A stretch of DNA of 64,000 bases from Vibrio metoecus (GTDB lineage Bacteria; Pseudomonadota; Gammaproteobacteria; Enterobacterales; Vibrionaceae). Below are positions 48,266 through 58,396 of this stretch, piece after piece (the first letter of the stretch is position 1; every line of letters starts with the position of its first letter). The notes below the pieces were generated by a model, which worked only from the letters and a program-made list of their open reading frames with translations, searched no databases and was not told the DNA's origin. A program made the translations under genes and the position numbers. The DNA is taken from contig NZ_JJMN01000046.1 in NCBI RefSeq assembly GCF_000696385.1, positions 496,001 to 560,000 of the forward strand, read 5' to 3'.

Positions 48266-48775
48266 TTAGCTGTGATTGGCCACTTCAGCGCTGCAGATCA
48301 CCTGTGGCTCTGCATCAAGAAGCCAAGAAATCCAACGCCGACGGGAATTGAGGATGAAGCCTTCATCGGCAGCAATGCCACTCACAATGTAGCCATCCAC
48401 CTTTTTACGCTCTTCTTTTGTGCCAAATACCCAATCATCGCTATGAATTTTCTGCCCTGCGAGTATCGCTTCACTTAAACGCGGATTAGTAATCGCAATC
48501 ATCAAACCTTGAGTAGAGTGAATACCAATATCGGCTTGTGAAAAGCTGCCAATCGCGACTGGCACTTCTATTGAACATTCTTGTCCTTGGGCATTTTTGG
48601 CTTGATATTTTCCTTCTCCCACTCGCCCTTTTAACCAAAGAAGCTGCCCTTGGGTCATTTTCGTGATGGTCAATAGACCAATGGTTTGCTCGGGTAAGTG
48701 GTCATTGAGCTTAAGAGGATCCGCCGAAGCAAGATTCGCCATTGAAATCAGCAGTAAAACTAATAGAGTTCTCAT
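48266..48775 (-). CDS. Secreted hypothetical protein
   Basis: A 169-residue protein with a signal peptide (MRTLLVLLLISMANLASA) and a mature part of beta character (IGLLTITKMTQGQLLWLKGR, IGSFSQADIGIHSTQGLMIA). Two cysteines (in QECSIE and VICSAE) could form a disulfide. The family is not recognised. It overlaps the upstream DUF805 gene by four bases (ATGA at 48772-48775), which implies translational coupling and a joint role at the envelope. Confidence 0.7.
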   Translation of the reverse strand: MRTLLVLLLISMANLASADPLKLNDHLPEQTIGLLTITKMTQGQLLWLKGRVGEGKYQAKNAQGQECSIEVPVAIGSFSQADIGIHSTQGLMIAITNPRLSEAILAGQKIHSDDWVFGTKEERKKVDGYIVSGIAADEGFILNSRRRWISWLLDAEPQVICSAEVANHS

Positions 48776-49122
48776 GATAAAAGCGCCTTATCGGTGAAGT
48801 GGGAGGAAGAGGGTTGAACCAGTAAGTAAATTAGCCAGAAAGGGCCAATCACGGGGATCACAAATACCCATGTCCACCATCCGGAGCGCTGGGTATCATG
48901 CAAACGCCGAACTAAGATGGCGAGCATCGGGATAAAGCTGATGAGGCTGTAAAACAGATCTAACCAGCTTGGGTTGTTTGTGGCGATCTCAATACTGACC
49001 ACCACCAATGTGATCAGTAGATGAGCGAGCATGAACCACCAAAAATCGTCTCTGGTTGTTTGCCCTGAAAAATCAAAGTATTGTTTCCACGCCTGTAAAT
49101 AGGCGGTCAGTAAAGGTGTCAT
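48772..49122 (-). CDS. DUF805 family membrane protein
   Basis: A 116-residue protein with four predicted membrane segments. Family features: an N-terminal YLQAWKQYFDFSGQTTRDDFWWF, the helix LLITLVVVSIEIA, and the conserved VRRLHDTQRSGWWTWVFVIP loop and PVIGPFWLIYLL helix. DUF805 proteins are of unknown function. It is translated just ahead of the secreted protein gene. The frame is clean. Confidence 0.88.
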   Translation of the reverse strand: MTPLLTAYLQAWKQYFDFSGQTTRDDFWWFMLAHLLITLVVVSIEIATNNPSWLDLFYSLISFIPMLAILVRRLHDTQRSGWWTWVFVIPVIGPFWLIYLLVQPSSSHFTDKALLS

Positions 49123-49285
49123 GTGCGTTTCTCATGTTGGGAATTGGCACTGGAAATGGTGGGGCAATCTGTGGCGAAAAACGTCCTAAAACGGGTTTGA
49201 GGACGTACTTGAACGGGTATTAGTCTAAGCTGTGGCGTAATCAGACCGTTCAATGCGGTCTCTCGTTTACTTTTCAGGGAAAGAT

Positions 49286-50331
49286 ATGTTGATGATTCCA
49301 GTGCCCTTCGTGGTTTCGCTGATGCTGCTGTTATTGGCGGTGATGCTCTACTTGCGATTGGCTGAGCAGGCGAAAAGCGCTTGTCTGTTTGTAGTGTTGT
49401 GTGCGGCAACCACGGCTGTGGTTGGGTTACGTTGGACGGTCGGTTGGTCTGCACTGCGCATGGCACAACCGATTTTAGCTTCCCTCATTCCTGTTGCTGC
49501 GTGGTGTACCTTTACTCGTACCCATGAAAAGGGCCTCTCGCGTTGTTATAAGCATTTATCTGGCCCAATTCTGGTGTTGGTGAGCTTGTTGGCTCAGCCA
49601 TTTTTGGTCGCTACCTCTCGTATGAAATTCTGACCGCGATCTATCTGTTTTACGGGATTGCGTTGGTGCGTTATTCCTCACAAGATGCGTTGCGCATCTA
49701 TGTCGCGTTTAACCATTGGGAAAACGTCAAACGGGCTGAAAATATTGCCGGTTGGATGCTGCTGTTTTCTGCATTGATCGATAGCGCGATGTCTCTCGAT
49801 TTCATCTACAACCAAGGACGTTTTTCGCTGTACATTTTGACTGTCGGGCATGTGGTACTGATCCCTGTTTTGGCCTTCGCCGTGATTGTGGTTGGGGTGA
49901 GTACATCCAGCACTGATGAAGTAGTTAATTCGGAACTGAGGATCTCGCATGAAATGAAAGAAACGTTAACCGATGAGGGGATGCCAGAAGCACGAGCACA
50001 AGAGATTGTGGCCTTGTTTGATCGGCAAATGAGGGAGAAAACTCACTACTTAGATCCTGAGCTGACCTTATCTAAGCTGTCACGCAAGTTAGGCATTCCC
50101 GCGAAACAGATTTCGGCGGCGGTTAACCAAATCCATCAGAAGAATATTTCCAAGTTGATTAATGAATACCGAATTGATCATGCGTTGCAGGCGCTCACCA
50201 AGAGTGAAGATTCCATCACTCAGATTTTTATGAACTCGGGTTTTCAGACCAAATCGAATTTCAACCGCGAATTCTCACGAGTAACAGGGATGACCCCGAG
50301 CGATTATCGGAAACAGCATCGGCAGATCTAA
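49286..50331 (+). CDS. Membrane-anchored AraC-type regulator (one frameshift)
   Basis: A protein of about 348 residues: an N-terminal integral membrane part with six or seven segments (MIPVPFVVSLMLLLLAVMLY and onward to IPVLAFAVIVVGVS), then a C-terminal HTH_AraC domain (about 255-345: LTLSKLSRKLGIPAKQISAA and SITQIFMNSGFQTKSNFNRE, FSRVTGMTPSDYRK). The frame breaks at 49608-49612; adding one G gives PFLGRYLSYEILTAIYLFYG. Start 49286 follows AGGGAAAG. Membrane-anchored AraC regulators of this type sense unknown envelope or lipid signals; targets could be the divergent DUF805 pair. Confidence 0.82.
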
Positions 50332-50352
50332 AATCGCGTAATAAAGAATGAA

Positions 50353-50376
50353 AAAGGAGAGGCGAACCTCTCCTTT
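50353..50376. terminator. Bidirectional terminator
   Basis: AAAGGAGAGG and CCTCTCCTTT pair around CGAA between the convergent AraC-type gene and pyrC. T stretches are short on both strands. Confidence 0.75.
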
Positions 50377-50394
50377 CGTACATCTGAACTGAGT

Positions 50395-51423
50395 TTACTT
50401 CACTGTCCACTCGATATTTTCACCGGCGCGGATTGGCACCACGATATCGCTGCCAAACGGCATGCTTTCCGCGACTGGCCAGGCTTGCTTGGTGAGCGTG
50501 ACGGTCTCTTGATTGCGAGGTAGGCCGTAGAAATCAGGGCCATTAAAGCTAGCGAACGCTTCCAGATTTTCTAGCTTACCTTCTTTTTCAAACACTTCGG
50601 CATACAACTCAAGAGCCGCATGGGCGGTGTAAGAGCCTGCGCAGCCACAAGCGGCTTCTTTGCGGCCTTTGGCGTGCGGTGCAGAGTCCGTGCCTAGGAA
50701 GAATTTCTTGCTGCCAGAGGTTGCCGCTGCCACTAACGCGTGTTGGTGAGTCGCACGCTTTAGGATTGGCAAACAGTAGAAATGTGGGCGAATGCCGCCA
50801 ACCAGCATGTGGTTGCGGTTAAACAGTAAATGGTGCGCAGTAATGGTGGCGGCAACGTTAGCACCAGCTTGCTGAACAAAGGTCACTGCCTCAGCGGTGG
50901 TGATGTGCTCAAGCACAATTTTCAACTGTGGGAAGTCATTCACGATCGGTGCAAGTACGGTGTCTAGGAAGGTCTTTTCACGGTCAAAAATGTCGACTTC
51001 GTGCGTGGTCACTTCACCGTGTACCAGAAGCAACATGCCGACTTCCTGCATCGCTTGCAGAACAGGGTAAATGTTTTTCGCTGACGTGACACCAGAATCC
51101 GAGTTGGTGGTCGCACCGGCTGGGTAAAGCTTGGCTGCAACGACTTTGCCGGACGCTTTGGCTTTGCGAATTTCCTCAGGTGAAGTGTTATCTGTGAGGT
51201 AAAGTGCCATCAAAGGTTCAAAGTGCGGCTGTGGCTGAGCGGCCATAATGCGCTCACGATAGGCTAAGGCCATCTCAGTGGTGGTTACAGGGGGAACCGT
51301 GTTAGGCATGATCAGTGCGCGGCCGTTATAACGGCTGATGTCGCGTACAGTATCGGCCAGTACATCGCCATCGCGAAGGTGAACGTGCCAGTCGTCTGGG
51401 CGTGTAATCGTCAGTGTTGTCAT
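50395..51423 (-). CDS. pyrC: Dihydroorotase
   Basis: A 342-residue class II dihydroorotase, third step of pyrimidine synthesis (carbamoyl aspartate to dihydroorotate). Zinc ligands are visible in [14 protein letters not shown] (about residues 10-23), the carbamylated Lys region [30 protein letters not shown] and [16 protein letters not shown]. The start at 51423 follows GGGAGCA and fits the family exactly; an in-frame extension to 51528 has no similarity. It is monocistronic. Confidence 0.97.
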   Translation of the reverse strand: MTTLTITRPDDWHVHLRDGDVLADTVRDISRYNGRALIMPNTVPPVTTTEMALAYRERIMAAQPQPHFEPLMALYLTDNTSPEEIRKAKASGKVVAAKLYPAGATTNSDSGVTSAKNIYPVLQAMQEVGMLLLVHGEVTTHEVDIFDREKTFLDTVLAPIVNDFPQLKIVLEHITTAEAVTFVQQAGANVAATITAHHLLFNRNHMLVGGIRPHFYCLPILKRATHQHALVAAATSGSKKFFLGTDSAPHAKGRKEAACGCAGSYTAHAALELYAEVFEKEGKLENLEAFASFNGPDFYGLPRNQETVTLTKQAWPVAESMPFGSDIVVPIRAGENIEWTVK

Positions 51424-51789
51424 TGAGTGCTCCCACCATGAATGCATGAAATGATTGGAGCCTAAAGCGTCGCGCAAACGCTTCCGCTTAGGCGACAGGA
51501 TGATAGTGGAAAGTGTAATCCATTTCACGTGTTATTTGTCTTGGTCTGTTTTGCCCTTGGTATCTGAATAGAAGCCAGAACCCTGATTTGTAACAACGTG
51601 TTAGTCTGAAGTGACAATTTGTTCTATGATGTTGCGCAAATAACTCCGTCTTACTCGAAGCTGCAACAGTTTTGGCTAGATTTTTCCATCCCAATCATAG
51701 CGTTTGTCTATGCTCACGGGGATGCGCTCTGTGGCCGCTTAGCGGCAAATCCAAGAAATTTGGGTATGACAACAACCAAAGGAAGCACC

Positions 51790-53607
51790 ATGTCGTCTGG
51801 ACTCTTATCTCAAATCAATGTCTTTCCGGTCAAATCGTTAGGCGGGCTGGCGCTATCGTCCGCTTGGGTAGAAAAGCAAGGCTTAACCTTTGATCGTCGT
51901 TTTATGCTGGCACTGTCTGACGGAAGCATGGTGACGGCGCGTAAATTTCCGCAAATGGTGCTGATCAAAACCGCGCTGCGTCATGATGGGGTGCTGTTTT
52001 CTGCACAAGGTCATCCCTCTCTTATCATCCGTTATGCAGATTTCAAGTTGCAACCAGTACCCGCGCAAGTTTGGGCGGATAATTTCACCGCGTACACCAC
52101 CACCGATGAAGCAGACGATTGGTTTAGTACGGTATTGGGAATTCGTGTTGAGCTCTTATACAGCGGCGAGCAATCCAATCGTGTGCGTGAAAAAGTGGGA
52201 CACAATGTCAGCTTTGCCGATGGCTATCCGTTGTTGGTGATAAGCCAAGCGTCGTTGGATGAACTCAATCGCCGCAGCCCTGAGTTTCATTCGATGGACC
52301 AATTTCGTACCAATTTAGTCGTTTCTGGGACAGAGCCCTTTGCTGAAGACAGTTGGAAGCGTATCAGGATCGGCGAAGTGGAGTTTGAAGCCGTCAAACC
52401 TTGCGAACGCTGCATTTTAACCACGGTTGAAGTGAAGAAAGGAGCATTTAGACCAACCAAAGAGCCGCTGCGTACTCTCTCTCAATTTCGTGCCAATGAG
52501 CGCGGTGGTGTGTTCTTCGGGCAAAACTTGGTTGCCAAGAATGAAGGAATGATTCGAGCGGGCGATCCGATTGAAGTGTTGGAATATAAAGAGAAAGAAG
52601 TTTACCCAGACCAAGGGGTCAGCCACTTCACATTGACTTGTGTTGAGCGCGAAGAGATCGCCCGTGATTTTGTGACCTTCTGGCTAGAACCTACCCAAGA
52701 AATCGCTACCCAGTATTTGCCGGGGCAACATCTGCCAATTGAAATGGTGATTGAGGGTGAGCCTGTGCAGCGTTACTACACGCTTTCTTCGAGCCCATCG
52801 CGTCCGGGACGTTTGGCGATTTCGGTAAAACGCATTGACGGTGGTCGAGTCTCTAACTGGTTACAAGATCATTTGCAGATTGGTACGACCTTGACCGCGC
52901 AGCATCCGGCGGGGCATTTCCATCTGGATACTACAGCTCCACAACCACTACTGCTGCTTTCGGCGGGCAGTGGTGTTACGCCCATGTTGTCTATGCTGCG
53001 TTATTTGGCTGACCATAACCAAGTGGATGATGTGGTGTTTTATCATCAATGCCGCAGTGAGCAAGACATTCCTTGTCGAGCGGAACTGGATGCGTTGGCA
53101 AAACAACATGCTGGGCTGACGCTCCTCTATGCGTTAACCCAACCTTCGCCGCAGTGGCAAGGGGAGCAAGGTCGCTTATCTCTCTCGCACATTAAACGCA
53201 TTCCCAACCTTGTTTCCCGCCAAGTGTTTGTGTGTGGTCCAGATGGTTTTATGCAGAAAGCCAAGAATTTGCTGCTTAAACAAGGGGTAGCGGAATCGGC
53301 CTATCATCAAGAGGCCTTTGGTGCGGTACAAGTTGCACCGCGAGAAAAGAAAGATGTAACACTCAGTTTCAATGGCATTCAAGTCTCTGCGGATAATCAG
53401 AAAACCTTGCTTGAGCATGCTGAAGATGCGGGTGTGAAAATACCCAATAGCTGCCGTGCGGGCATTTGTGGTGCGTGTAAAGTGACCGTGAAATCTGGCC
53501 TTGTTCAGCAGCCAAACGTCCCTGCTTTAGCGGATCATGAACGCGCAATGGGAATGGCCTTAGCGTGCTGCGCGATGCCAGATACCGATGTAGATGTCGA
53601 GTTTTAA
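51790..53607 (+). CDS. MOSC domain / ferredoxin-NADP reductase / 2Fe-2S fusion protein (YcbX-like plus reductase)
   Basis: A 605-residue fusion. Residues 1-250 are MOSC N-terminal and MOSC domains (INVFPVKSLGGLALSSAWVE, CERCILTTVEVKKGAFRPTKEPL), the latter with the Cys binding molybdenum cofactor. Residues 270-500 form an FAD/NAD reductase (QRYYTLSSSPSRPGRLAISV, LLSAGSGVTPMLSMLRY, VFVCGPDGFM). Residues 515-605 form a plant-type 2Fe-2S ferredoxin (SCRAGICGACKVTV, then ACCAMP). It probably reduces N-hydroxylated compounds with its own electron chain, as YcbX and mARC proteins do. Start 51790 follows AAAGGAAG. By position it is VCA0924. Confidence 0.92.
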   Translation: MSSGLLSQINVFPVKSLGGLALSSAWVEKQGLTFDRRFMLALSDGSMVTARKFPQMVLIKTALRHDGVLFSAQGHPSLIIRYADFKLQPVPAQVWADNFTAYTTTDEADDWFSTVLGIRVELLYSGEQSNRVREKVGHNVSFADGYPLLVISQASLDELNRRSPEFHSMDQFRTNLVVSGTEPFAEDSWKRIRIGEVEFEAVKPCERCILTTVEVKKGAFRPTKEPLRTLSQFRANERGGVFFGQNLVAKNEGMIRAGDPIEVLEYKEKEVYPDQGVSHFTLTCVEREEIARDFVTFWLEPTQEIATQYLPGQHLPIEMVIEGEPVQRYYTLSSSPSRPGRLAISVKRIDGGRVSNWLQDHLQIGTTLTAQHPAGHFHLDTTAPQPLLLLSAGSGVTPMLSMLRYLADHNQVDDVVFYHQCRSEQDIPCRAELDALAKQHAGLTLLYALTQPSPQWQGEQGRLSLSHIKRIPNLVSRQVFVCGPDGFMQKAKNLLLKQGVAESAYHQEAFGAVQVAPREKKDVTLSFNGIQVSADNQKTLLEHAEDAGVKIPNSCRAGICGACKVTVKSGLVQQPNVPALADHERAMGMALACCAMPDTDVDVEF

Positions 53608-53627
53608 CCGCTCTTGTTCGACCACAT

Positions 53628-53655
53628 AAAAAAACCTCCCGTTGGGAGGTTTTTG
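53628..53655. terminator. Bidirectional terminator
   Basis: AAAAAACCTCCC and GGGAGGTTTTT pair around GTT. T runs exist on both strands, between the convergent MOSC fusion and mlp37 genes. Confidence 0.88.
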
Positions 53656-53669
53656 TTTATTGGCTAGGG

Positions 53670-55540
53670 TTACACTTTGAATTTATTCAAAATCGCATCT
53701 TGTTCGCGGATATTTTCGGTTTGGATTTGCATTGACATATTCGCTTCATCCGCCGAGGTGGCGACTTGATCCGACAAATCTTTAATTTTCACTGTGTTGT
53801 TGTTGATTTCTTCCGCCACTAGGCTTTGTTCTTCCGCCGCAGAAGCAATTTGAATATTCATATCGCTGATCTGTTGAATAGCATAACGGATTTTTTCCAG
53901 AGCGGCATTCGCGCCTTGTGCTTGGTTGACTGCGCTGGCGGCCGTATCTTTACTGTGGCTCATGGCAACCGCAACCGCATTGGCTCCAGATTGCAGTTTC
54001 TCAATCATATTGCGAATCTCAGTGGTCGATTGTTGCGTACGCTGTGCCAGAGTGCGTACTTCATCGGCGACTACCGCAAAGCCGCGGCCAGATTCACCGG
54101 CTCGCGCCGCTTCAATCGCTGCGTTGAGCGCCAGTAAGTTGGTTTGATCCGCGATGTCGTTAATCACTTTCAGCACCGTTTCAATATTGGCTGTCGCGCT
54201 TTCGAGCACTTTCACATCGTCCACGGCAGCATCGATGGTGGCCGAAAGGGTATCGATCGCTTTGGTGGTTTTGGTAACCACGTCGGTTCCCGATGCCGCG
54301 GCTTCATCGGCTTCTTTTGCCGCAGAGGCGGCGCCTTGCGCATTATTGGCGACATCTGATGAAGTAGTGGCCATTTCATGCATTGCCGTAGCAAGTTGTT
54401 CCAACTCATGAAGCTGAGAACGCATCGCTTCTGCCGATTGATGTAAGGTCGTTGATGTGGACTCTGAGCCGCGTAAAATCTCCGCACCAATCGCTTTGGA
54501 TTGAATCAACTGTTTCTGTAAGTTGCCAGTAAAGGTATTGAAACCCACAGCGAGTTTGGCGAACTCTTCATCGGTATTCGTGCTTAGACGCTGTGTTAGA
54601 TCCCCTTCGCCAGAAGCGACATTTTGAATGGCATCATTGAGTGCATCCAATGGGCGCATCAGTATGCGGATCACAAACAGTAAGATGAAGACGCTGATGG
54701 CTAGAGCAATACCGGTAAAGATGAAGGCACTGTTTCTTAATTTCGCCAAGGAAGCGTAGGCAATTTCTTCATCAATCACGACACCCACATACCAATTCTC
54801 ACCTTCTACCGCGGAGAAGCTGACCGTGTAGGGTTTGCCGTTCATCATCACTTGGTGTGGTACGGTATTGATTTTGGTTTCACCCAAAAACTCGCTCATT
54901 GGCTTGCCGTTGAACTCTTTTTTCGGGTGGGCAATGGTGGTGCCATCGGCGGAAATGATAAACACGTACCCTGCATTAAACAGATGAACCTCATTCACCA
55001 GCTCTGCCAATTCTGCCAAACTCACATCATAGAAAATCGCACCGACAAATGTGCCGTTATCTTTGACTGGGGTTGCGATGGAAACCAGAATTTCACCTGA
55101 AGCTGAATCGGCATAAGGGGCGGTAATGACCAGTTTTCCTGCATCTTTCGCATCTTTGTACCAAGGACGAACACGAGGATCCCAGGTTGGGCCAGGGTTC
55201 CAACTTGGGTCGTTGTTGATGTTGGAACCGTCTTTTTTCAAATCCGAGACCAGCCAAACAAAAAGGTGTTCTTAATGATGGGTTGACTAATAACGGTGCT
55301 GATACGATCAGGAGACAGATCGCTTTCAATCATACTCGTCGAATAAGAGGCGAGTTTTTTACGCCCCTCGATGACGGAGGCGGTGGTTTTACTTACCCCG
55401 TCAACAATCTCATCCACGCTTTCTGAAACCATCTTCATGATTTCTCCGCGAACGGTTATGTATTGGCTTCCAGAAAGTAGCGCAATAGTAGCAAGCAGAA
55501 GTACAGACGACGCAGCAACAATTTTATGGCTGAATTTCAT
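53670..55540 (-). CDS. mlp37: Chemoreceptor Mlp37 (one frameshift)
   Basis: A protein of about 623 residues. Membrane segment (about 7-27), a periplasmic dCache domain (about 35-270), a second membrane segment (about 273-295), HAMP ([20 protein letters not shown]) and a signalling domain with the tip [20 protein letters not shown]. The dCache ligand motif for amino acids is visible ([34 protein letters not shown]). By position it is VCA0923, the taurine/serine receptor Mlp37. One C missing at about 55251 breaks it after NTFLFG; restoring it gives [11 protein letters not shown]. The start is ATG 55540. Confidence 0.9.
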
Positions 55541-55688
55541 CGTGATTCCTTTCATAACTATGGGTTATTGTTATTAATAAATTTATAGTTATGTTTCTGC
55601 ACTTCAGCCAGTGGGAGCTCACACTTTTGTGTTGTGTTTGTGATAATTGTTTGATTTATATTGGAATATATTCTGTGCAATCGCGCAC
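55541..55688. other. Upstream region of mlp37
   Basis: About 150 AT-rich bp between the AraC-like sensor gene and mlp37, both on the minus strand. No ORF. It probably carries the mlp37 promoter; I see no clear consensus. Confidence 0.3.
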
Positions 55689-56297
55689 TTATAACGCGCG
55701 TCCTAGAATAAGTTGGCAAAGTTGCTGGTATTGTTCTGCGCTATTGGCAAACAGCTGTTCAATAATGCTGTGAGTTTGTGCTCCAGACTGAGAGCGTTTG
55801 AGCGCTTCACGTACCAGTAACACCACATGCTGTTCTTTGCTGACAGTCGCATGCGCTTGCGGTTGCCATTCCGCGATGGCTTGGGTGAGTGGCGACATCT
55901 TCAGTTTGGGGTCACCAGTGGTCAGCTCAAGCATGAGTAATTGGGTGAGATGAGTAAATGCCGGGTGGTGGCGTTCACAACTTTGTAAGCGATGCAGTAG
56001 CGCAAGTGCAAGCTCGGAGCATTTGATCAATCCGGCATTGTGCGGGAAGCGAGTGTTTAAGCGCAGTGAAAAATCAACGCGAGTGATTTGAGTATCAGGA
56101 AAAAATGTGAGGCCACACAAGCAGTCGAAAGGAATCCAAAGCGTTTGCCCGCGTTCCACGGCATACTCGTGTTTCCCGAGTCGACAGAGCAATAAACCTT
56201 GCTCAACGCGGATCAGGCTGTATTTTAGCGTACGTTTACGTGCCGTTACCTCAAGGTAGGGATAATGGCGCGTTTCAGACTGAATAGCGTAGTTCAT
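55689..56297 (-). CDS. AraC-like cupin sensor protein without obvious HTH
   Basis: A 202-residue protein. The N-terminal 100 residues resemble the AraC ligand-binding cupin (YSLIRVEQGLLLCRLGKHEYAVERGQTLWIPFDCLCGLTFFPDTQITRVDFSLRLN, in part). The C-terminal part is helical (LLHRLQSCERHHPAFTHLTQ, VVLLVREALKRSQSGAQTHS) but does not show the paired HTH and GFxxxxYF motif of AraC proteins. It may be a one-HTH remnant or an anti-activator. Just behind mlp37 on the same strand and upstream of it in transcription. The frame is clean, so this is not a simple indel case. Confidence 0.55.
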   Translation of the reverse strand: MNYAIQSETRHYPYLEVTARKRTLKYSLIRVEQGLLLCRLGKHEYAVERGQTLWIPFDCLCGLTFFPDTQITRVDFSLRLNTRFPHNAGLIKCSELALALLHRLQSCERHHPAFTHLTQLLMLELTTGDPKLKMSPLTQAIAEWQPQAHATVSKEQHVVLLVREALKRSQSGAQTHSIIEQLFANSAEQYQQLCQLILGRAL

Positions 56298-56451
56298 AAG
56301 ATGCCTCGGGAATTTTAAGGGCGCTAAGATTAACGCTTATCGCATCAAAAGCCAATTCCCGTGATTGGGATGACGTAACTCTGGTCTGACCTTAGACATC
56401 CTTGCTGATAGCATGGCTAAGTATGCGTAGAATAGGCCAGCTTTTTATCTG

Positions 56452-57585
56452 ATGTACAAACCTATGACCTCAACAACTGATCCTTATATTGATATTCGTC
56501 CTTACAATGATGACGAGATTCCGGCTGCACTCTCTCGTCTAATCAATGACCAAGAGTTTATCTCGGCGATTTTACAGCATCGTTTCAAACATCATTCCGC
56601 TTGGCTGCGTACCTTAATGGCACCGCTAGTGAAACTGTACCTTAAACGGAAATGGGCGAAGCTAGATAGCGTCGAAGCCATTCAACTTGAGGTGAAAAAA
56701 TACCTAGACCAAACGCTGGAACAGACCACTCAAGGGGTGAGCTACAGTGGTTTGGAAAAGCTGAGCAAAGATGAGGCTTACCTATTTATTTGTAACCACC
56801 GTGACATTGCAATGGATCCTGCTCTAGTTAACTACGGTTTACATATGGCAGGCCACCGCACCGTACGGATTGCGATTGGTGATAACTTGCTGAAAAAACC
56901 GTGTGCTACAGAACTGATGCGCTTGAATAAAAGCTTTATTGTGAAACGCTCGGCGAAAGGTCCACGTGAAATGATGAAAGCACTGGGCACGCTCTCGGGT
57001 TACATTAAGCATTCACTGGATACTGGGCATTCTATCTGGATCGCACAGAAAGAGGGGAGAGCCAAAGACGGCAACGACCAGACTGATCCTGCGATCTTGA
57101 AAATGTTTCACGTGGAAGGACGTCGTCAAAAAATTGAGTTTGCGGATTACATGCGCTCTTTGAAGATTGTGCCTGTATCGATCTCGTATGAAAACGATCC
57201 TTGTGACATCGCGAAAGCTTGTGAATTGTATGAGAAAGCGACACAAGGCCGTTATGAAAAAGGTGAATTCGAAGATATCGAAAGCATCATTCAAGGCATT
57301 GTGGGTGATAAAGGCCGTATCCATGTCGCGTTTGGTGACGTGATCGCACAGCCTTTCACAACCCCAGAAGCGTTAGCGCAAGAGATCGACAGGCAGATCC
57401 ACCAAAACTACGTGTTGTATCCAATCAACCGTTTAGCAGCGGGGCAGAGTGATAAAGACATCAGTGATGAGGTTCGCACTGTGCTAAAAGCAAAATTAGC
57501 ACACCTGCCTGAGGGGGCGCATCAATACTTGCTCGATGCGTATGCAAACCCTGTCCGCAATCATATTGCGCCCGAAAAGGCATGA
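56452..57585 (+). CDS. 1-acyl-glycerol-phosphate acyltransferase-like protein
   Basis: A 377-residue PlsC-type acyltransferase. The catalytic motif is CNHRDIAMDPAL (NHxxxxD, about residues 121-132) and the second motif FIVKRSAKGPREMM follows; GHSIWIAQKEGRAKDGND corresponds to motif III (PEG-like). It has no clear membrane segment except a short hydrophobic stretch, so a peripheral membrane role in lipid synthesis is plausible. ATG 56452 or 56464 could be the start; neither has a strong ribosome site. Confidence 0.85.
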   Translation: MYKPMTSTTDPYIDIRPYNDDEIPAALSRLINDQEFISAILQHRFKHHSAWLRTLMAPLVKLYLKRKWAKLDSVEAIQLEVKKYLDQTLEQTTQGVSYSGLEKLSKDEAYLFICNHRDIAMDPALVNYGLHMAGHRTVRIAIGDNLLKKPCATELMRLNKSFIVKRSAKGPREMMKALGTLSGYIKHSLDTGHSIWIAQKEGRAKDGNDQTDPAILKMFHVEGRRQKIEFADYMRSLKIVPVSISYENDPCDIAKACELYEKATQGRYEKGEFEDIESIIQGIVGDKGRIHVAFGDVIAQPFTTPEALAQEIDRQIHQNYVLYPINRLAAGQSDKDISDEVRTVLKAKLAHLPEGAHQYLLDAYANPVRNHIAPEKA

Positions 57586-57603
57586 TGGTTTGACGATGAA
57601 CAC

Positions 57604-57630
57604 AAAGAGGAGCCTTTGCTCCTCTTTTTT
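57604..57630. terminator. Bidirectional terminator
   Basis: AAAGAGGAGC and GCTCCTCTTT pair around CTTT with six Ts at 57625-57630. It separates the acyltransferase from the convergent repeat protein. Confidence 0.88.
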
Positions 57631-57651
57631 GTGAGCAATATACCCAACCAC

Positions 57652-58251
57652 TTAACGGGCGACAGCGCCACCCAGTGTGAGTTGGGTAGGCCATTTGCTG
57701 ATTTGGTTGCCACCTAGGAAAATATTGCCGTTGACCGTCATCGTATTGGGGAACTGAGTAATTTTTGAACCTCCAATATACAAATTTCCTTCAATTACCA
57801 CCCCATCTGGCAGTTCAGTCAGCGGAGTACGAATCACACTTAAATCCCCTTTCACCGTCAACCGTGGTGGTAAGCTCGTTAGCGGAGTATCGGTCAAATT
57901 AAGGTATCCCCCGACGGTTATTCCCGCAGGCCAAGATTGGATTTTAGTACCAAGTAAATTGGCATAACCTTTGATTTTGGTTCCGCGAGGAATTTTTTCT
58001 AACAAACTGTTTGAAGCATCAAGACTGCCATCGATCATGATCCCTTTCGGCAGGGATTTCATGGCCGTTTTGGCGATATTGAGATTGCCTTTGATATGAA
58101 AGTTATCAGGCAGAGAAGTGTAAGGTTTGCCACGTAAATCAAGGTTGCCATAGTTATCCAAATGATTGAGCACCATGTATAGGTCAAGGGCAATCGCGTG
58201 TGAGTAACCAGCAATCAGTGCAAAAGAGAGCGTGATAATACGGAATATCAT
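57652..58251 (-). CDS. Secreted protein of tandem 20-residue LP-x-G repeats
   Basis: A 199-residue protein: a signal peptide (MIFRIITLSFALIAGYSHA), then at least seven tandem repeats of about 20 residues with the form LP.x.x.VxGxLxLxxTxIxxLP (for example LPDNFHIKGNLNIAKTAMKS, LPPRLTVKGDLSVIRTPLTE and LPDGVVIEGNLYIGGSKITQ). The pattern predicts a small beta-solenoid with aligned hydrophobic ladders. No catalytic residue or anchor is visible; it would be periplasmic or secreted. I do not recognise a characterised relative. Confidence 0.75.
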   Translation of the reverse strand: MIFRIITLSFALIAGYSHAIALDLYMVLNHLDNYGNLDLRGKPYTSLPDNFHIKGNLNIAKTAMKSLPKGIMIDGSLDASNSLLEKIPRGTKIKGYANLLGTKIQSWPAGITVGGYLNLTDTPLTSLPPRLTVKGDLSVIRTPLTELPDGVVIEGNLYIGGSKITQFPNTMTVNGNIFLGGNQISKWPTQLTLGGAVAR

Positions 58252-58355
58252 TGATGACGGTTCATTCTAGATAACGAGTCTGGCAAGTATAAACAGTATC
58301 TTTGAGAGGGGGATACGCTTTATCTAGAATATGATCGATTTCTTGCGCGGGTAAA

Positions 58356-58378
58356 CAAAAGCGGGCATAAAGCCCGCT
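58356..58378 (-). terminator. Terminator of the YfcZ-like gene
   Basis: GCGGGC and GCCCGC pair around ATAAA; four As at 58357-58360 are a U tract on the minus strand, 19 bp after the stop. Confidence 0.75.
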
Positions 58379-58396
58379 TCGGATTGTACTGTGCTC

